Of a DNA stretch of 64,000 nt, positions 45,737 through 54,525 are shown one piece after another. Within the stretch, counting starts at the first letter, position 1, and every line of letters starts with the position of its first letter. The translations under genes and the position numbers were made by a program. A model generated the notes under the pieces. It worked only from the letters and a program-made list of their open reading frames with translations. It searched no databases and was not told the DNA's origin. This stretch comes from Peptostreptococcus russellii (GTDB lineage: Bacteria > Bacillota > Clostridia > Peptostreptococcales > Peptostreptococcaceae): assembly GCF_003012055.1 (NCBI RefSeq), contig NZ_JYGE01000004.1, positions 1-64,000 of the forward strand. The letters are read 5' to 3'.

Positions 45737-47437
45737 CTATTCAACAGATACTAAGTAGTAGTATAGAGGCTGTCCACCATAATATAATTCTACATCAACA
45801 TCTTCAAATTTTTCCTGAATTAACTCTGCAAATTCTCTTGCACTATCTTCTTCCACGCTCTCACCATAGTATAAAGTTACTATATCTGAGTCGTCATCTA
45901 TCATATCAGCTATAACATTTTTAGTAACGTCTTCTACACTCTTACCAGATGATATAAGCTTCTTTCCTGTGATGCCTATTACATCTCCTTCTTTGACTTC
46001 TATTCCATCCATAATAGTATCTCTTACAGCGTATGTAATTTCACCTGACTTTATATTTTCTAAAGTTTCTGTAAAATTATCCATATTTTGATCTGCTTCT
46101 GAATCTGGATCAAATCCTATCAAACATCCTATCCCCTGAGGAATATTTTTTGTAGGAACTACATATATATTCTTTTCAGAAATTTCTTTTGCTTGATTTG
46201 CAGCCATAATTACATTTCCATTGTTTGGAAGGATAAATATATTCTCTGCATTAATCATATCTATTGCATTCATAAAATCTTCTGTAGATGGATTCATTGT
46301 CTGTCCACCTTCTATTACTATATCTACTCCTAGTTCTTCAAATATTTCTGCTAGACCTCTTCCCATAGTAGTTGTGATAAATCCATATTTCTTCTTATCT
46401 TCATTTAGTACGAAACCTTCACTTTTATTTACTAATTCAGTATCAGTTTTCTTTTCTTTTTTCTCAATTTCTTCCTGCTCATCATCAGGTATTATCTGAT
46501 TTTCGTGCTGAAGTCTCATATTTTCTATTTTGATAGTCAATAACTGACCATATTTAAGTGCTTCTTGAAGTGCATCTCCTGGGTTGTTTGTATGTACGTG
46601 AACCTTTACTACTCCATCATATCCTACAACTACTAAGCTATCTCCATACTTAAGCATTAAGTCTCTCATAGTATCTGAGTCGATTTTATCTGACTCCAAT
46701 ATAAATTCTGTACAGTATCCAAACTCTATATCTACACATCTAGCACTTTCGCTTGCAGTCCCAACTCTTTGAACTTCTTTTACTTTTGCTTTTTCTTCCT
46801 TGTGTCCTTCTAATTTAATTGGCTGTCCCTTGATAGCCTCAAGCATACCTTCATACAGGCATACTAATCCCTTACCACCAGAGTCTACAACTCCAGCATC
46901 TCTTAAGTTTACTAATAAGTCAGGAGTTCTTTCTAAAGATGCATTTGATTCCTTAACTACTAACTCGAAAAATTCTATTATATCCTTGTGCTTCTTTGCA
47001 TTTTTAACTGCAAAATCACCTGATTCTCTTACAACTGTCAAAACAGTACCTTCAATTGGCTTTATAACGGCCTTATAAGCTGTATCTGATCCTGCCTTTA
47101 ATGCTTTCGAAAAAGCAATTACATCCAATTCTTTTTTTCCTTCTACTGATTGTGCAATACCTCTTATTATCTGGGACAGTATAACACCTGAGTTTCCTCT
47201 AGCCCCCATCAAAGAGCCCTTTGACAGAGCCTTACCTATCTCTTCAATATTATCCTTCTCTAGCTTATCAAGCTCTCTAATTGCAGATGCTATTGTAAGA
47301 GACATATTAGTTCCTGTGTCTCCATCAGGAACAGGGAATACATTTAATCTGTCTATCAAATCCTTGTTGTTTTGAAGATGATTAGCACCAGATATAAACA
47401 TCTCTCTAAATATTTTACCGTCTATAGTTTGTTTCAT
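45737..47437 (-). CDS. fakA: fatty acid kinase, ATP-binding subunit (DAK2 domain)
   Basis: 566 residues. The N-terminal DAK2 domain has the metal-binding FPVPDGDTGTNM and MGARGNSGVILSQI motifs. A C-terminal DegV-like domain (about 310-560) has GRGLAEIFEELGVD and FILPNNGNVIMAANQA. It phosphorylates fatty acids bound to a FakB protein for entry into phospholipids. No fakB is in this window. Pairs with the Asp23 gene 15 bp upstream (yloU-yloV order). Confidence 0.92.
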   Translation of the reverse strand: MKQTIDGKIFREMFISGANHLQNNKDLIDRLNVFPVPDGDTGTNMSLTIASAIRELDKLEKDNIEEIGKALSKGSLMGARGNSGVILSQIIRGIAQSVEGKKELDVIAFSKALKAGSDTAYKAVIKPIEGTVLTVVRESGDFAVKNAKKHKDIIEFFELVVKESNASLERTPDLLVNLRDAGVVDSGGKGLVCLYEGMLEAIKGQPIKLEGHKEEKAKVKEVQRVGTASESARCVDIEFGYCTEFILESDKIDSDTMRDLMLKYGDSLVVVGYDGVVKVHVHTNNPGDALQEALKYGQLLTIKIENMRLQHENQIIPDDEQEEIEKKEKKTDTELVNKSEGFVLNEDKKKYGFITTTMGRGLAEIFEELGVDIVIEGGQTMNPSTEDFMNAIDMINAENIFILPNNGNVIMAANQAKEISEKNIYVVPTKNIPQGIGCLIGFDPDSEADQNMDNFTETLENIKSGEITYAVRDTIMDGIEVKEGDVIGITGKKLISSGKSVEDVTKNVIADMIDDDSDIVTLYYGESVEEDSAREFAELIQEKFEDVDVELYYGGQPLYYYLVSVE

Positions 47438-47452
47438 TCCTTCTCCTCCTGA

Positions 47453-47803
47453 TTATTTGACTCTTATTCCTTGAACACTTACAATAACTTGGTTAACCTT
47501 TATACCAGAATAAGTTTCAACTGTGTATTTAATTCTTTCAATAATATTGTTTGCTACAGTAGTTATATTAGTACCGTACTGTAGTATAACAAAGATTTCT
47601 ATATCTACTTCTTTATCATTCAATTCTACAATATTTACACCCTTAGTTGCATTTTCTCCCTTTAAAAGTTCTACAATACCCTTTGACTTAGATGAGAACC
47701 CAACTAAACCGTAGCTTTCAGTAGCTGCTTTATAAGTTAACTGAGCAAGTACATGCTTGTTTATTTCTATCTGTCCTAAATTATTGCTGATTACTGAGCT
47801 CAT
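47453..47803 (-). CDS. Asp23/Gls24 family protein (YloU-type)
   Basis: 116 residues of the Asp23 fold (GQIEINKHVLAQLTYKAATESYGLVGF and DVEIFVILQYGTNITTVANN). It is the second Asp23 paralog in the window; this one is coupled to fakA. It probably binds the membrane or lipid enzymes, but that is inference from linkage. Start after AGGAGGT; divergent from rpmB. Confidence 0.9.
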   Translation of the reverse strand: MSSVISNNLGQIEINKHVLAQLTYKAATESYGLVGFSSKSKGIVELLKGENATKGVNIVELNDKEVDIEIFVILQYGTNITTVANNIIERIKYTVETYSGIKVNQVIVSVQGIRVK

Positions 47804-47938
47804 AAACTACCTCCTAATTCATATATAAAATTTAATATCTAAAAGAGATTATCCTTAATCCTTTTAGAACGAATTTTCCACTATTAAATCCTGTACTTTA
47901 TATTATACAAAAAAATCCGCATTAATGCAATTTTTTAC

Positions 47939-47967
47939 TTGATTTTTTGATTTTACTATGATATGAT
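47939..47967 (+). promoter_or_regulatory. rpmB promoter
   Basis: TTGATT, exactly 17 bp, TATGAT, about 50 bp before the rpmB start. Confidence 0.7.
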
Positions 47968-48015
47968 TAATTATGTTTTTAGGCTTAATATTTTAGTATT
48001 AAGGAGGTGTACATA

Positions 48016-48204
48016 GTGTCAAGAATATGTAGCGTGTGCGGTAAAGGTAAGGTATCTGGAAATAAGGTATCACACTCAAATAAGCATAATAGAAGAACTT
48101 GGTCAGCAAACTTAAGAAACGTAAGAGTTGTTGAAGAAGGAACTGCAAAGAGAGTTTCTGTTTGTACAAGATGTTTACGTTCAGGAAAAGTTGAAAGAGC
48201 ATAG
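48016..48204 (+). CDS. rpmB: 50S ribosomal protein L28
   Basis: 62 residues, MSRICSVCGKGKVSGNKVSH at the start, with two zinc-type Cys pairs (CSVC and CTRC). Translation begins at GTG 48016; an in-frame GTG at 48007 overlaps the AAGGAGGTG ribosome binding site. Own promoter and terminator. Confidence 0.96.
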   Translation: MSRICSVCGKGKVSGNKVSHSNKHNRRTWSANLRNVRVVEEGTAKRVSVCTRCLRSGKVERA

Positions 48205-48217
48205 TAATTATTAAATA

Positions 48218-48247
48218 GGCTGTGGGATTTATTCCACAGCCCTTTTT
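48218..48247 (+). terminator. rpmB terminator
   Basis: 8-bp GC-rich stem GGCTGTGG/CCACAGCC with an 8-base loop and a CTTTTT tail. It also lies just beyond the stop of the convergent histidine kinase gene. Confidence 0.85.
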
Positions 48248-48252
48248 ATGCT

Positions 48253-50505
48253 TTATTTTCTGAAAGTAATAACCGCCTTAAACAAATCTCCATCCAGATA
48301 CAAGTCCAAGCTTCCGCCCTGAGCCTCTACATATCCCTTTGCTATAGATAGACCCAGTCCAGATCCTTCAGTGTTTCTAGACTTATCTCCACGTTTAAAT
48401 CTTTCTAAAATATCATCTACCTCATAATCTATTTCAGTTGCTGAGATATTTTTAAATACTATTTCTACCTGTTTGTTCTCTATATTATTTATTTCGATGT
48501 ATGCCCTAGTGTTTTCCATTGCATACTTAGAAATATTCACCAATAAATTTTCAAATATCCTATAAGTTTTTTCTCCGTCTAAGTTTAATATAACTTTTTC
48601 TTCCGGGAAATCTGTTTTTATGGTGATATTTTTATTTTTCATTCTATCGCCTAGCTCAAATATACTCTGTTTCATCAACTCAACTACATCAATATCATTC
48701 ATATCTAAACTGATATTTCCCGTTTGTGCCTTAGAAATCTCAAACATATCATCTATTAAAACCTTTAATCTTTCTGATTTTTTATATATAGTGTCTATAT
48801 ACTTTTGTGATTCTTCACTAGTTTCTACTGTTTTCAAGAGATCAGTATAGGTAAGAATTGATGTAAGTGGAGTCTTTAAATCATGGGAAACATTTGATAT
48901 AAGCTCACTTTTCATCTTCTGACTCTTAATCTCTTCATCAACAGACTTCTTATATGCCTTTTGTATACTTACTAATTGTCTTTTTACCTCTTCGTATACA
49001 CCTACATTTTTTCCTGTTATATCTTTTTCAAGATTTCCATTTGCTATCTCCTTAGTTAAGTCCAAAAGATTTACATAGTCCTTAGAACCTTGCCTAATTT
49101 CACAAGCAACTACTTTAGCAAATATTATAAATACTATTAGGTATACAATCAAAATTACTATCCAAATAGATGGGTCTAGGACAAACACAGACACAACGGA
49201 TAGAAATCCTAGAGCAACTATAATTATCCCAATTAAAAATAATCTATTGTACCTTTTTTCAAAATCAGTATTTATAAGACTTCGAAAAACTCTTGCTATC
49301 TCGCTAAACAAACTAGTAAATAATCTCACAATTAAACTCTTTTGAGACATATACTTTAGTATACCCATTTTAAAAGCCATTTTAACCAAAGATGTACAAA
49401 TAAATGCCATCAAAAACACTAAAAACCAATATCCTATATTCATTAAATTGACTACTTGCTTTGCTATACCGAGCTTTACACCATTTGCTATAATCAATTT
49501 TAATAAATTACCAGTTATCGTTTCTCTTACAATCTTTATCGGAACACTATCGCTTAGTAATGATGAGTATAAAAATACAAATATTGTGAAAATAATTTCA
49601 AAAGGAAGCTTATTAAATCTATTTAAGCCTCTAAACCACTTTAGCTTTTCCGTTGGTATTAAAAGTGTAATTACAGCAATAATAAATATCAACACCCTGG
49701 CTATAGTTTCTATCATTTTATATGAATTTCTTTCACTTTTATTTATATAGTTACTTACTGAGTCATAACTCGTATAGAAGTTGGCATTAATACTTCTCGG
49801 AACTGCATATACAAACTTCATATTTTTAATAGATTCTATTTTGTAGTTAGAAAAATCACTTGAAGGATCTCCATTTATAAAAGACATTTCTCCAATATTT
49901 TTATTAGACTCCAAATCTAGAAAATAATTATTCATAGAGTCTTTATTTATTCCATAACACGCCAGCATCTTACCATGCCCTTTGTTATCATATTCAATAA
50001 CAACATAGTTCATAAAAACTTTTTTAAGTGATTCTATATCAAAATTTTTAAAGTCATAATTGGCTAAGTTATAGCCAGTCTCGGTATTTTCACAATAGTA
50101 TTTTATATTTCCATAAGAATTTAATAGGAAATCATTTAAGTCATCAAAGCTATTATTAAAAGCATTTTTTATACTATAGCTATCCATTTCACTGGAATAA
50201 TAATCAACGTTTACATTGTCTACCATAGATTTTATTGTTTCTTCTGATAGAAATAAATCCGATGGTTTTATTAATTTATTTTTTTCTGCCTGATAACTTT
50301 TATAATATAGGTAATAATTAGTATTATACAAATCCGATGCATACTCTTCTGATTCAAATGGATTTGATTTATTCTTTTGTACTTTTACTTCGACATAATG
50401 ATATCTATAAATCATAGTAAATGAAAGTATCAACATCACTACTAGCACAATGAATGTAAATATATTTCTTTTTTTATTTTTAGATTTTATCGACTTTATA
50501 TCCAA
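48253..50505 (-). CDS. multi-pass sensor histidine kinase
   Basis: 750 residues. One transmembrane helix (about 14-33), a large outer domain (35-270), then about six more hydrophobic segments (273-465). A cytosolic linker precedes the HisKA box (SNVSHDLKTPLTSILTYTDLL, about residue 545), and the HATPase domain follows (GDKSRNTEGSGLGLSIAKGYVEAQGG near the end). The signal is unknown; the large outer domain and several helices suggest an envelope or membrane stimulus. Probable TTG start overlapping the end of the response regulator gene by 26 bp, so the two are translationally coupled. Confidence 0.85.
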   Translation of the reverse strand: MDIKSIKSKNKKRNIFTFIVLVVMLILSFTMIYRYHYVEVKVQKNKSNPFESEEYASDLYNTNYYLYYKSYQAEKNKLIKPSDLFLSEETIKSMVDNVNVDYYSSEMDSYSIKNAFNNSFDDLNDFLLNSYGNIKYYCENTETGYNLANYDFKNFDIESLKKVFMNYVVIEYDNKGHGKMLACYGINKDSMNNYFLDLESNKNIGEMSFINGDPSSDFSNYKIESIKNMKFVYAVPRSINANFYTSYDSVSNYINKSERNSYKMIETIARVLIFIIAVITLLIPTEKLKWFRGLNRFNKLPFEIIFTIFVFLYSSLLSDSVPIKIVRETITGNLLKLIIANGVKLGIAKQVVNLMNIGYWFLVFLMAFICTSLVKMAFKMGILKYMSQKSLIVRLFTSLFSEIARVFRSLINTDFEKRYNRLFLIGIIIVALGFLSVVSVFVLDPSIWIVILIVYLIVFIIFAKVVACEIRQGSKDYVNLLDLTKEIANGNLEKDITGKNVGVYEEVKRQLVSIQKAYKKSVDEEIKSQKMKSELISNVSHDLKTPLTSILTYTDLLKTVETSEESQKYIDTIYKKSERLKVLIDDMFEISKAQTGNISLDMNDIDVVELMKQSIFELGDRMKNKNITIKTDFPEEKVILNLDGEKTYRIFENLLVNISKYAMENTRAYIEINNIENKQVEIVFKNISATEIDYEVDDILERFKRGDKSRNTEGSGLGLSIAKGYVEAQGGSLDLYLDGDLFKAVITFRK

Positions 50506-51193
50506 CGCCCCACACCACCTTTAGATACTTCGGGTTTTTGGAGTCAAGTTCTATTTTTTCTCTTATATTTCTTATATGAACCATCACTGTATCTGTATTA
50601 ATAGCACTTTCATTCCATACCTTTTCATAGATTTCTTCTGAAGAAAATACCCTTCCTGGATTTTTCATCAATAGATTTAGTATTTTAAACTCTATCGGAG
50701 TTAACTTTACTGGATTGCCATCTATAGATACTAGTTTTGTATTTTCATTTAACTCCAATCCACCTATTACGTAAAGTCCTTCAGTCATTTCATCTTCTTC
50801 ATTGCTGTCAATTAGATTAAGATATTTCGTATATCTTCTAAGTTGTGAGTTTACCCTAGCTAATAGCTCTAGTGGCTTAAATGGTTTATTTACAAAGTCA
50901 TCTGCACCTATATTAAGACCCATTATCTTATCCACCTCTTCAGATTTTGCTGAAAGTATAATTACTGGGAAATCATGCTTTTCTCTTAACTTCATTATCA
51001 TAGTAACGCCATCCATAACTGGCATCATAATATCTACTATTGCAAGATGTATCTCATTTTTTTCTATAATCTTTAGACCTTCTAATCCATTATATGCCTT
51101 GTATACCTCATAGCCTTGATTTAATAAGTATATCTCAATGGCATCTGCTATTTCTTTTTCATCCTCTACAACCAATATACTATAAGAATTCAT
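50480..51193 (-). CDS. OmpR-family response regulator
   Basis: 237 residues. Receiver domain with acidic pair VVEDEKE, phospho-acceptor Asp54 (VDIMMPVMDG) and the VNKPFKP Lys. A winged-helix DNA-binding domain follows (LTPIEFKILNLLMKNPGRVFS, VMVHIRNIREKIE, VVWGVGYKVDK). Paired with the histidine kinase directly downstream. Targets are unknown. Confidence 0.92.
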   Translation of the reverse strand: MNSYSILVVEDEKEIADAIEIYLLNQGYEVYKAYNGLEGLKIIEKNEIHLAIVDIMMPVMDGVTMIMKLREKHDFPVIILSAKSEEVDKIMGLNIGADDFVNKPFKPLELLARVNSQLRRYTKYLNLIDSNEEDEMTEGLYVIGGLELNENTKLVSIDGNPVKLTPIEFKILNLLMKNPGRVFSSEEIYEKVWNESAINTDTVMVHIRNIREKIELDSKNPKYLKVVWGVGYKVDKI

Positions 51194-51306
51194 ATATGCC
51201 TCCCTTCTAAGTTCATAAACACATTTAAATTATAATATTAAAGAATATACATAGTAATCCAAAGATCCACCACATATATTCTTTATTATCTTCTATCTAT
51301 AATCAG

Positions 51307-51957
51307 CTACTTTATTTTGACTACCAAAACGCAGCCGTCTCGAACATCTATATGGCAAATATTATCCAACATTACATTCGATATACCTCTAGGGACAGAG
51401 TACTCCATATCAAATTCATCTAATGGATACTCTAGATTTCTTAGAGTAACCCCCTTAGCATCCCCCCTAAAAGGTATTACTGATACTAAGTCACCAGGCT
51501 TTCCTTCAAGTGTAAGCTCATCATTTTCAAGAATATATACTTCTTCTTTTTCACTTATTATTCTAGGGTAAGCCCCTCTTTTTAATATATAGTGCAAAAG
51601 TCCTATATTGCTGATCTCATGATCTATTCTACCACCTAATGCTGCAAATATATCTATGCACATATTTCCACGTTCAATCGCTAAAAGAATGCCTAACTCT
51701 GAGTCAGTTTCATTTTTTTTCGATGGGTATTTTGTAAATTCTACTTCTTTACTCTCATAGTAACTTAAAGTCTCTTTGTCTATAGAGTCCAAATCACCAA
51801 CTATATTGTTGGGTACAATTCCCATTTTATATAGATGATTTGCCCCACCGTCTACGGCTATTATAGTGCTATAATGCTTTGACTCTATTATTTTTTTTAA
51901 TATATCATAATCTTCAACTTCTCCATTTAAAATCAAACAGGCTCTGTTTGAAGACAT
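51307..51957 (-). CDS. thiN: thiamine diphosphokinase
   Basis: 216 residues. Motifs are VDGGANHLYKMGI, GDLDSI and AALGGRIDHEISNI. It makes thiamine diphosphate from thiamine and ATP. Start at 51957 has CGGAGAG just upstream; an upstream TTG would contain that site. Follows rpe by 24 bp in the usual rsgA-rpe-thiN order. Confidence 0.92.
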   Translation of the reverse strand: MSSNRACLILNGEVEDYDILKKIIESKHYSTIIAVDGGANHLYKMGIVPNNIVGDLDSIDKETLSYYESKEVEFTKYPSKKNETDSELGILLAIERGNMCIDIFAALGGRIDHEISNIGLLHYILKRGAYPRIISEKEEVYILENDELTLEGKPGDLVSVIPFRGDAKGVTLRNLEYPLDEFDMEYSVPRGISNVMLDNICHIDVRDGCVLVVKIK

Positions 51958-51981
51958 AAACTCTCCGTACAATTATATCAA

Positions 51982-52638
51982 CTACTTTCCTTGAGCAGCT
52001 TCTCTTAAATCTCTCACTGCCTTATTTATATCATCGTGTCCAAATATAGCTGATCCAGCAACTAAAACATCTGCTCCTGCATCTACTATCTCTTTAATAT
52101 TTGAAGATTTAACTCCACCATCTATTTCTATTAAAACATCTGGATTTTTTTCTTCTATAAGTGCCTTTAACTCTTTTGTTTTTTCTATAATTTCAGGTAT
52201 AAACTTCTGTCCACCAAAACCAGGATTTACTGACATAAGAAGAACCATATCAATATCTTTAATTACATGCTTTATAGTAGATATCGGTGTAGCAGGATTA
52301 AGAACTACTCCTGCCTTCATTCCATGTGATTTTATATTTTGAATCGTTCTATGAAGATGTGTACATGTTTCTTGATGAACAGTTATAACATCACACCCAA
52401 CATCTGCTAGAGCTTCTATATAGTCATCTGGATCAGTTATCATAAGGTGAGCATCAAATACCATATCTATATCTTTTCTTATGCTCTTTATAATTGCAGG
52501 TCCAAAAGTAATATTTGGCACAAAATGTCCATCCATTACGTCTAAGTGTAAGTACTCACAACCTGCTGCTTCTACCTTTTTACAGTCTTCTAATAAATTG
52601 GCAAAGTTTGCCGATAATATCGATGGTGCTAATTTCAT
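51982..52638 (-). CDS. rpe: ribulose-phosphate 3-epimerase
   Basis: 218 residues, TIM barrel. Starts MKLAPSILSANFANL, with HLDVMDGHFVPNITFG, VNPGFGGQKFIP and IEIDGGVKSSNI. It interconverts ribulose and xylulose 5-phosphates. Start after AGGAGG. Confidence 0.96.
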   Translation of the reverse strand: MKLAPSILSANFANLLEDCKKVEAAGCEYLHLDVMDGHFVPNITFGPAIIKSIRKDIDMVFDAHLMITDPDDYIEALADVGCDVITVHQETCTHLHRTIQNIKSHGMKAGVVLNPATPISTIKHVIKDIDMVLLMSVNPGFGGQKFIPEIIEKTKELKALIEEKNPDVLIEIDGGVKSSNIKEIVDAGADVLVAGSAIFGHDDINKAVRDLREAAQGK

Positions 52639-52669
52639 AATAATTCCTCCTAATAAAACCTATTTTGGC

Positions 52670-53566
52670 TTATAACTTTCTTTTAAATTTTCCTTTTAAA
52701 TTATTTATTTCATCCAAGATATGAAGATAGCTTTCGTACCTTCTCTTAGAAATATTTCCTTCTTCAACAGCTTCTTTTACTCCACATCCAGGCTCATTTT
52801 TATGAATACACTTAGATCCAAATCTGCAATCTGCATACTGTCCAAACTCAACAAAATACTCTTGCAACTCTTCTATTTCGATGTTATTTAATTCAAGTGA
52901 ACTAAACCCTGGTGTATCGGCAATAATAGCATTTTTTCCTATCTTATAAAGTTCTGCATGTCTAGTAGTATGCTTACCTCTGCCTAGCTTTTTTGATATT
53001 TCAGCTGTTTCAAGCTTAAAACTAGGATCTATTGCATTTAATATACTTGACTTTCCTACACCAGACTGACCAGCAAATACAGATATAGAGTCTTCCAACT
53101 CTTCTATTATCTTATCTATATTTTCGCCTGTAACAGTACTTACAGTAATCACTTTATATCCTATTTTTTCAAATTCTTCTTTTATTGATCTTGTTATTTC
53201 ACCATCTTTATCTAGGTCAATTTTTGATAGTACTATTACAATCTCTAAATTTTCCTTTTCTGAAAAAATGATAAATTTATCTAATAAGGACATATTTGGA
53301 CTAGGTTCTTTAATTGAAAATGTAATAATAACTTTTTCAACATTTGCAATCGGTGGTCTAACTAGCTCGGACACTCTTTTATGAATATCTTCTATAACAC
53401 CCTTCTTTTCATCCTCATCTACTACACTTATAGATACTCTATCTCCTACTAAAGGTGTTATATTCTTTTTTCTAAATAGCCCTCTAGCCTTACATTCGTA
53501 TAACTGATCTCCTACTTCTACATAGTAAAAACCACTTATGCCTTTTATTATTATCCCTTTCAGCAT
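52670..53566 (-). CDS. rsgA: ribosome small subunit GTPase RsgA
   Basis: 298 residues. N-terminal OB domain, circularly permuted GTPase with VLSKIDLD before GQSGVGKSSILN and DTPGF, and a C-terminal zinc knuckle (CRFGSKCIHKNEPGC). It checks 30S maturation. Start at 53566 follows TGGAGG; 38 upstream codons in the longer ORF are rejected. Confidence 0.95.
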   Translation of the reverse strand: MLKGIIIKGISGFYYVEVGDQLYECKARGLFRKKNITPLVGDRVSISVVDEDEKKGVIEDIHKRVSELVRPPIANVEKVIITFSIKEPSPNMSLLDKFIIFSEKENLEIVIVLSKIDLDKDGEITRSIKEEFEKIGYKVITVSTVTGENIDKIIEELEDSISVFAGQSGVGKSSILNAIDPSFKLETAEISKKLGRGKHTTRHAELYKIGKNAIIADTPGFSSLELNNIEIEELQEYFVEFGQYADCRFGSKCIHKNEPGCGVKEAVEEGNISKRRYESYLHILDEINNLKGKFKRKL

Positions 53567-53725
53567 TATTCCTCCATTTTCTACTAATAATCGTATTTGC
53601 ATATTTACATATACGCTATTCACATCTATACTACATAATAACATATTAAAGAATTCAATAAAAGATTTAATCTGATACAAATCAAATTTATTTAAATAAT
53701 ACTCTAGACTTAATCTCTAGTATTT

Positions 53726-54460
53726 TTATATAACAAATCCACCATTTATTCCTATTATTTGACCAGTTATAAAGTCAGCCTTTTCTGATGCCAAAAATAA
53801 TACCATAGCTGCAACATCTTCTGGATAACCTAACTTCATCAAAGGTGTATCTTCCTTTAGTGCATTTACATCATCTTCTGAAAAAGAACTCATCATATCT
53901 GTCATAATAACACCAGGTGCCACAGCATTTACGCTGACTCCTGATGGTCCAACTTCCTTGGCTAGAGCCTTTGTAAATCCTATAACACCTGCCTTTGATG
54001 CTGAGTATGCTACCTCACAGCTTCCACCTGTAACACCCCACATAGATGCCAAATTTATTATTTTTCCACTATGATTTGATAACATTACCTTCAAAGCCTC
54101 TTTAGAACAAAGAAAAACAGATTTTAAATTTGTGTTTATAAGATCATCCCACTCTTCCTCGCTCATATCTGTTATCAAACCTTCTATACTTACTCCTGCA
54201 TTATTAACCAGTAAATCTAAATTTCCATATCTCTGTATGCAATAATCAATTAATCCCTTTACCTCATCTCCATTTGAAACATTAGCAGGGTATGTGTCTA
54301 CCTCACATCCTTCTTCTTCAAGCATTTCTTTTAGTTCTAGGGCACATTTTTCAGACTTATTATAGTTTATTATCACTTTATAATTATTTTTTGCAAGATC
54401 TATACATATTTGTCTTCCTATACCTCTAGAACCACCTGTTACTATTGCTATTTTTTTCAA
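53726..54460 (-). CDS. SDR-family reductase, FabG-like
   Basis: 244 residues. NAD(P)-binding TGGSRGIG, NNAGVS, catalytic Ser in NLASMWG and YSASK pair, and the FabG-type GVIMTDM and FITGQIIGINGGFVI ending. Close to 3-oxoacyl-ACP reductase, but no fatty-acid genes adjoin it, so it may be a different dehydrogenase. The TTG at 54460 is preferred (AAAGGATG 7 bp upstream) over one seven codons earlier. It interrupts the usual prkC-rsgA neighbour pair and is bounded by a terminator on its upstream side. Confidence 0.78.
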   Translation of the reverse strand: MKKIAIVTGGSRGIGRQICIDLAKNNYKVIINYNKSEKCALELKEMLEEEGCEVDTYPANVSNGDEVKGLIDYCIQRYGNLDLLVNNAGVSIEGLITDMSEEEWDDLINTNLKSVFLCSKEALKVMLSNHSGKIINLASMWGVTGGSCEVAYSASKAGVIGFTKALAKEVGPSGVSVNAVAPGVIMTDMMSSFSEDDVNALKEDTPLMKLGYPEDVAAMVLFLASEKADFITGQIIGINGGFVI

Positions 54461-54483
54461 TTTATTTACATCCTTTCGCAATC

Positions 54484-54515
54484 AAAAAGAGTTATCTTTA
54501 AAGATAACTCTTTTT
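54484..54515 (-). terminator. prkC terminator
   Basis: Perfect 32-bp palindrome (AAAAAGAGTTATCTTT and complement) with T-runs on both ends, between the prkC stop and the reductase start. Confidence 0.85.
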
Positions 54516-54525
54516 AGTTTTTTAT

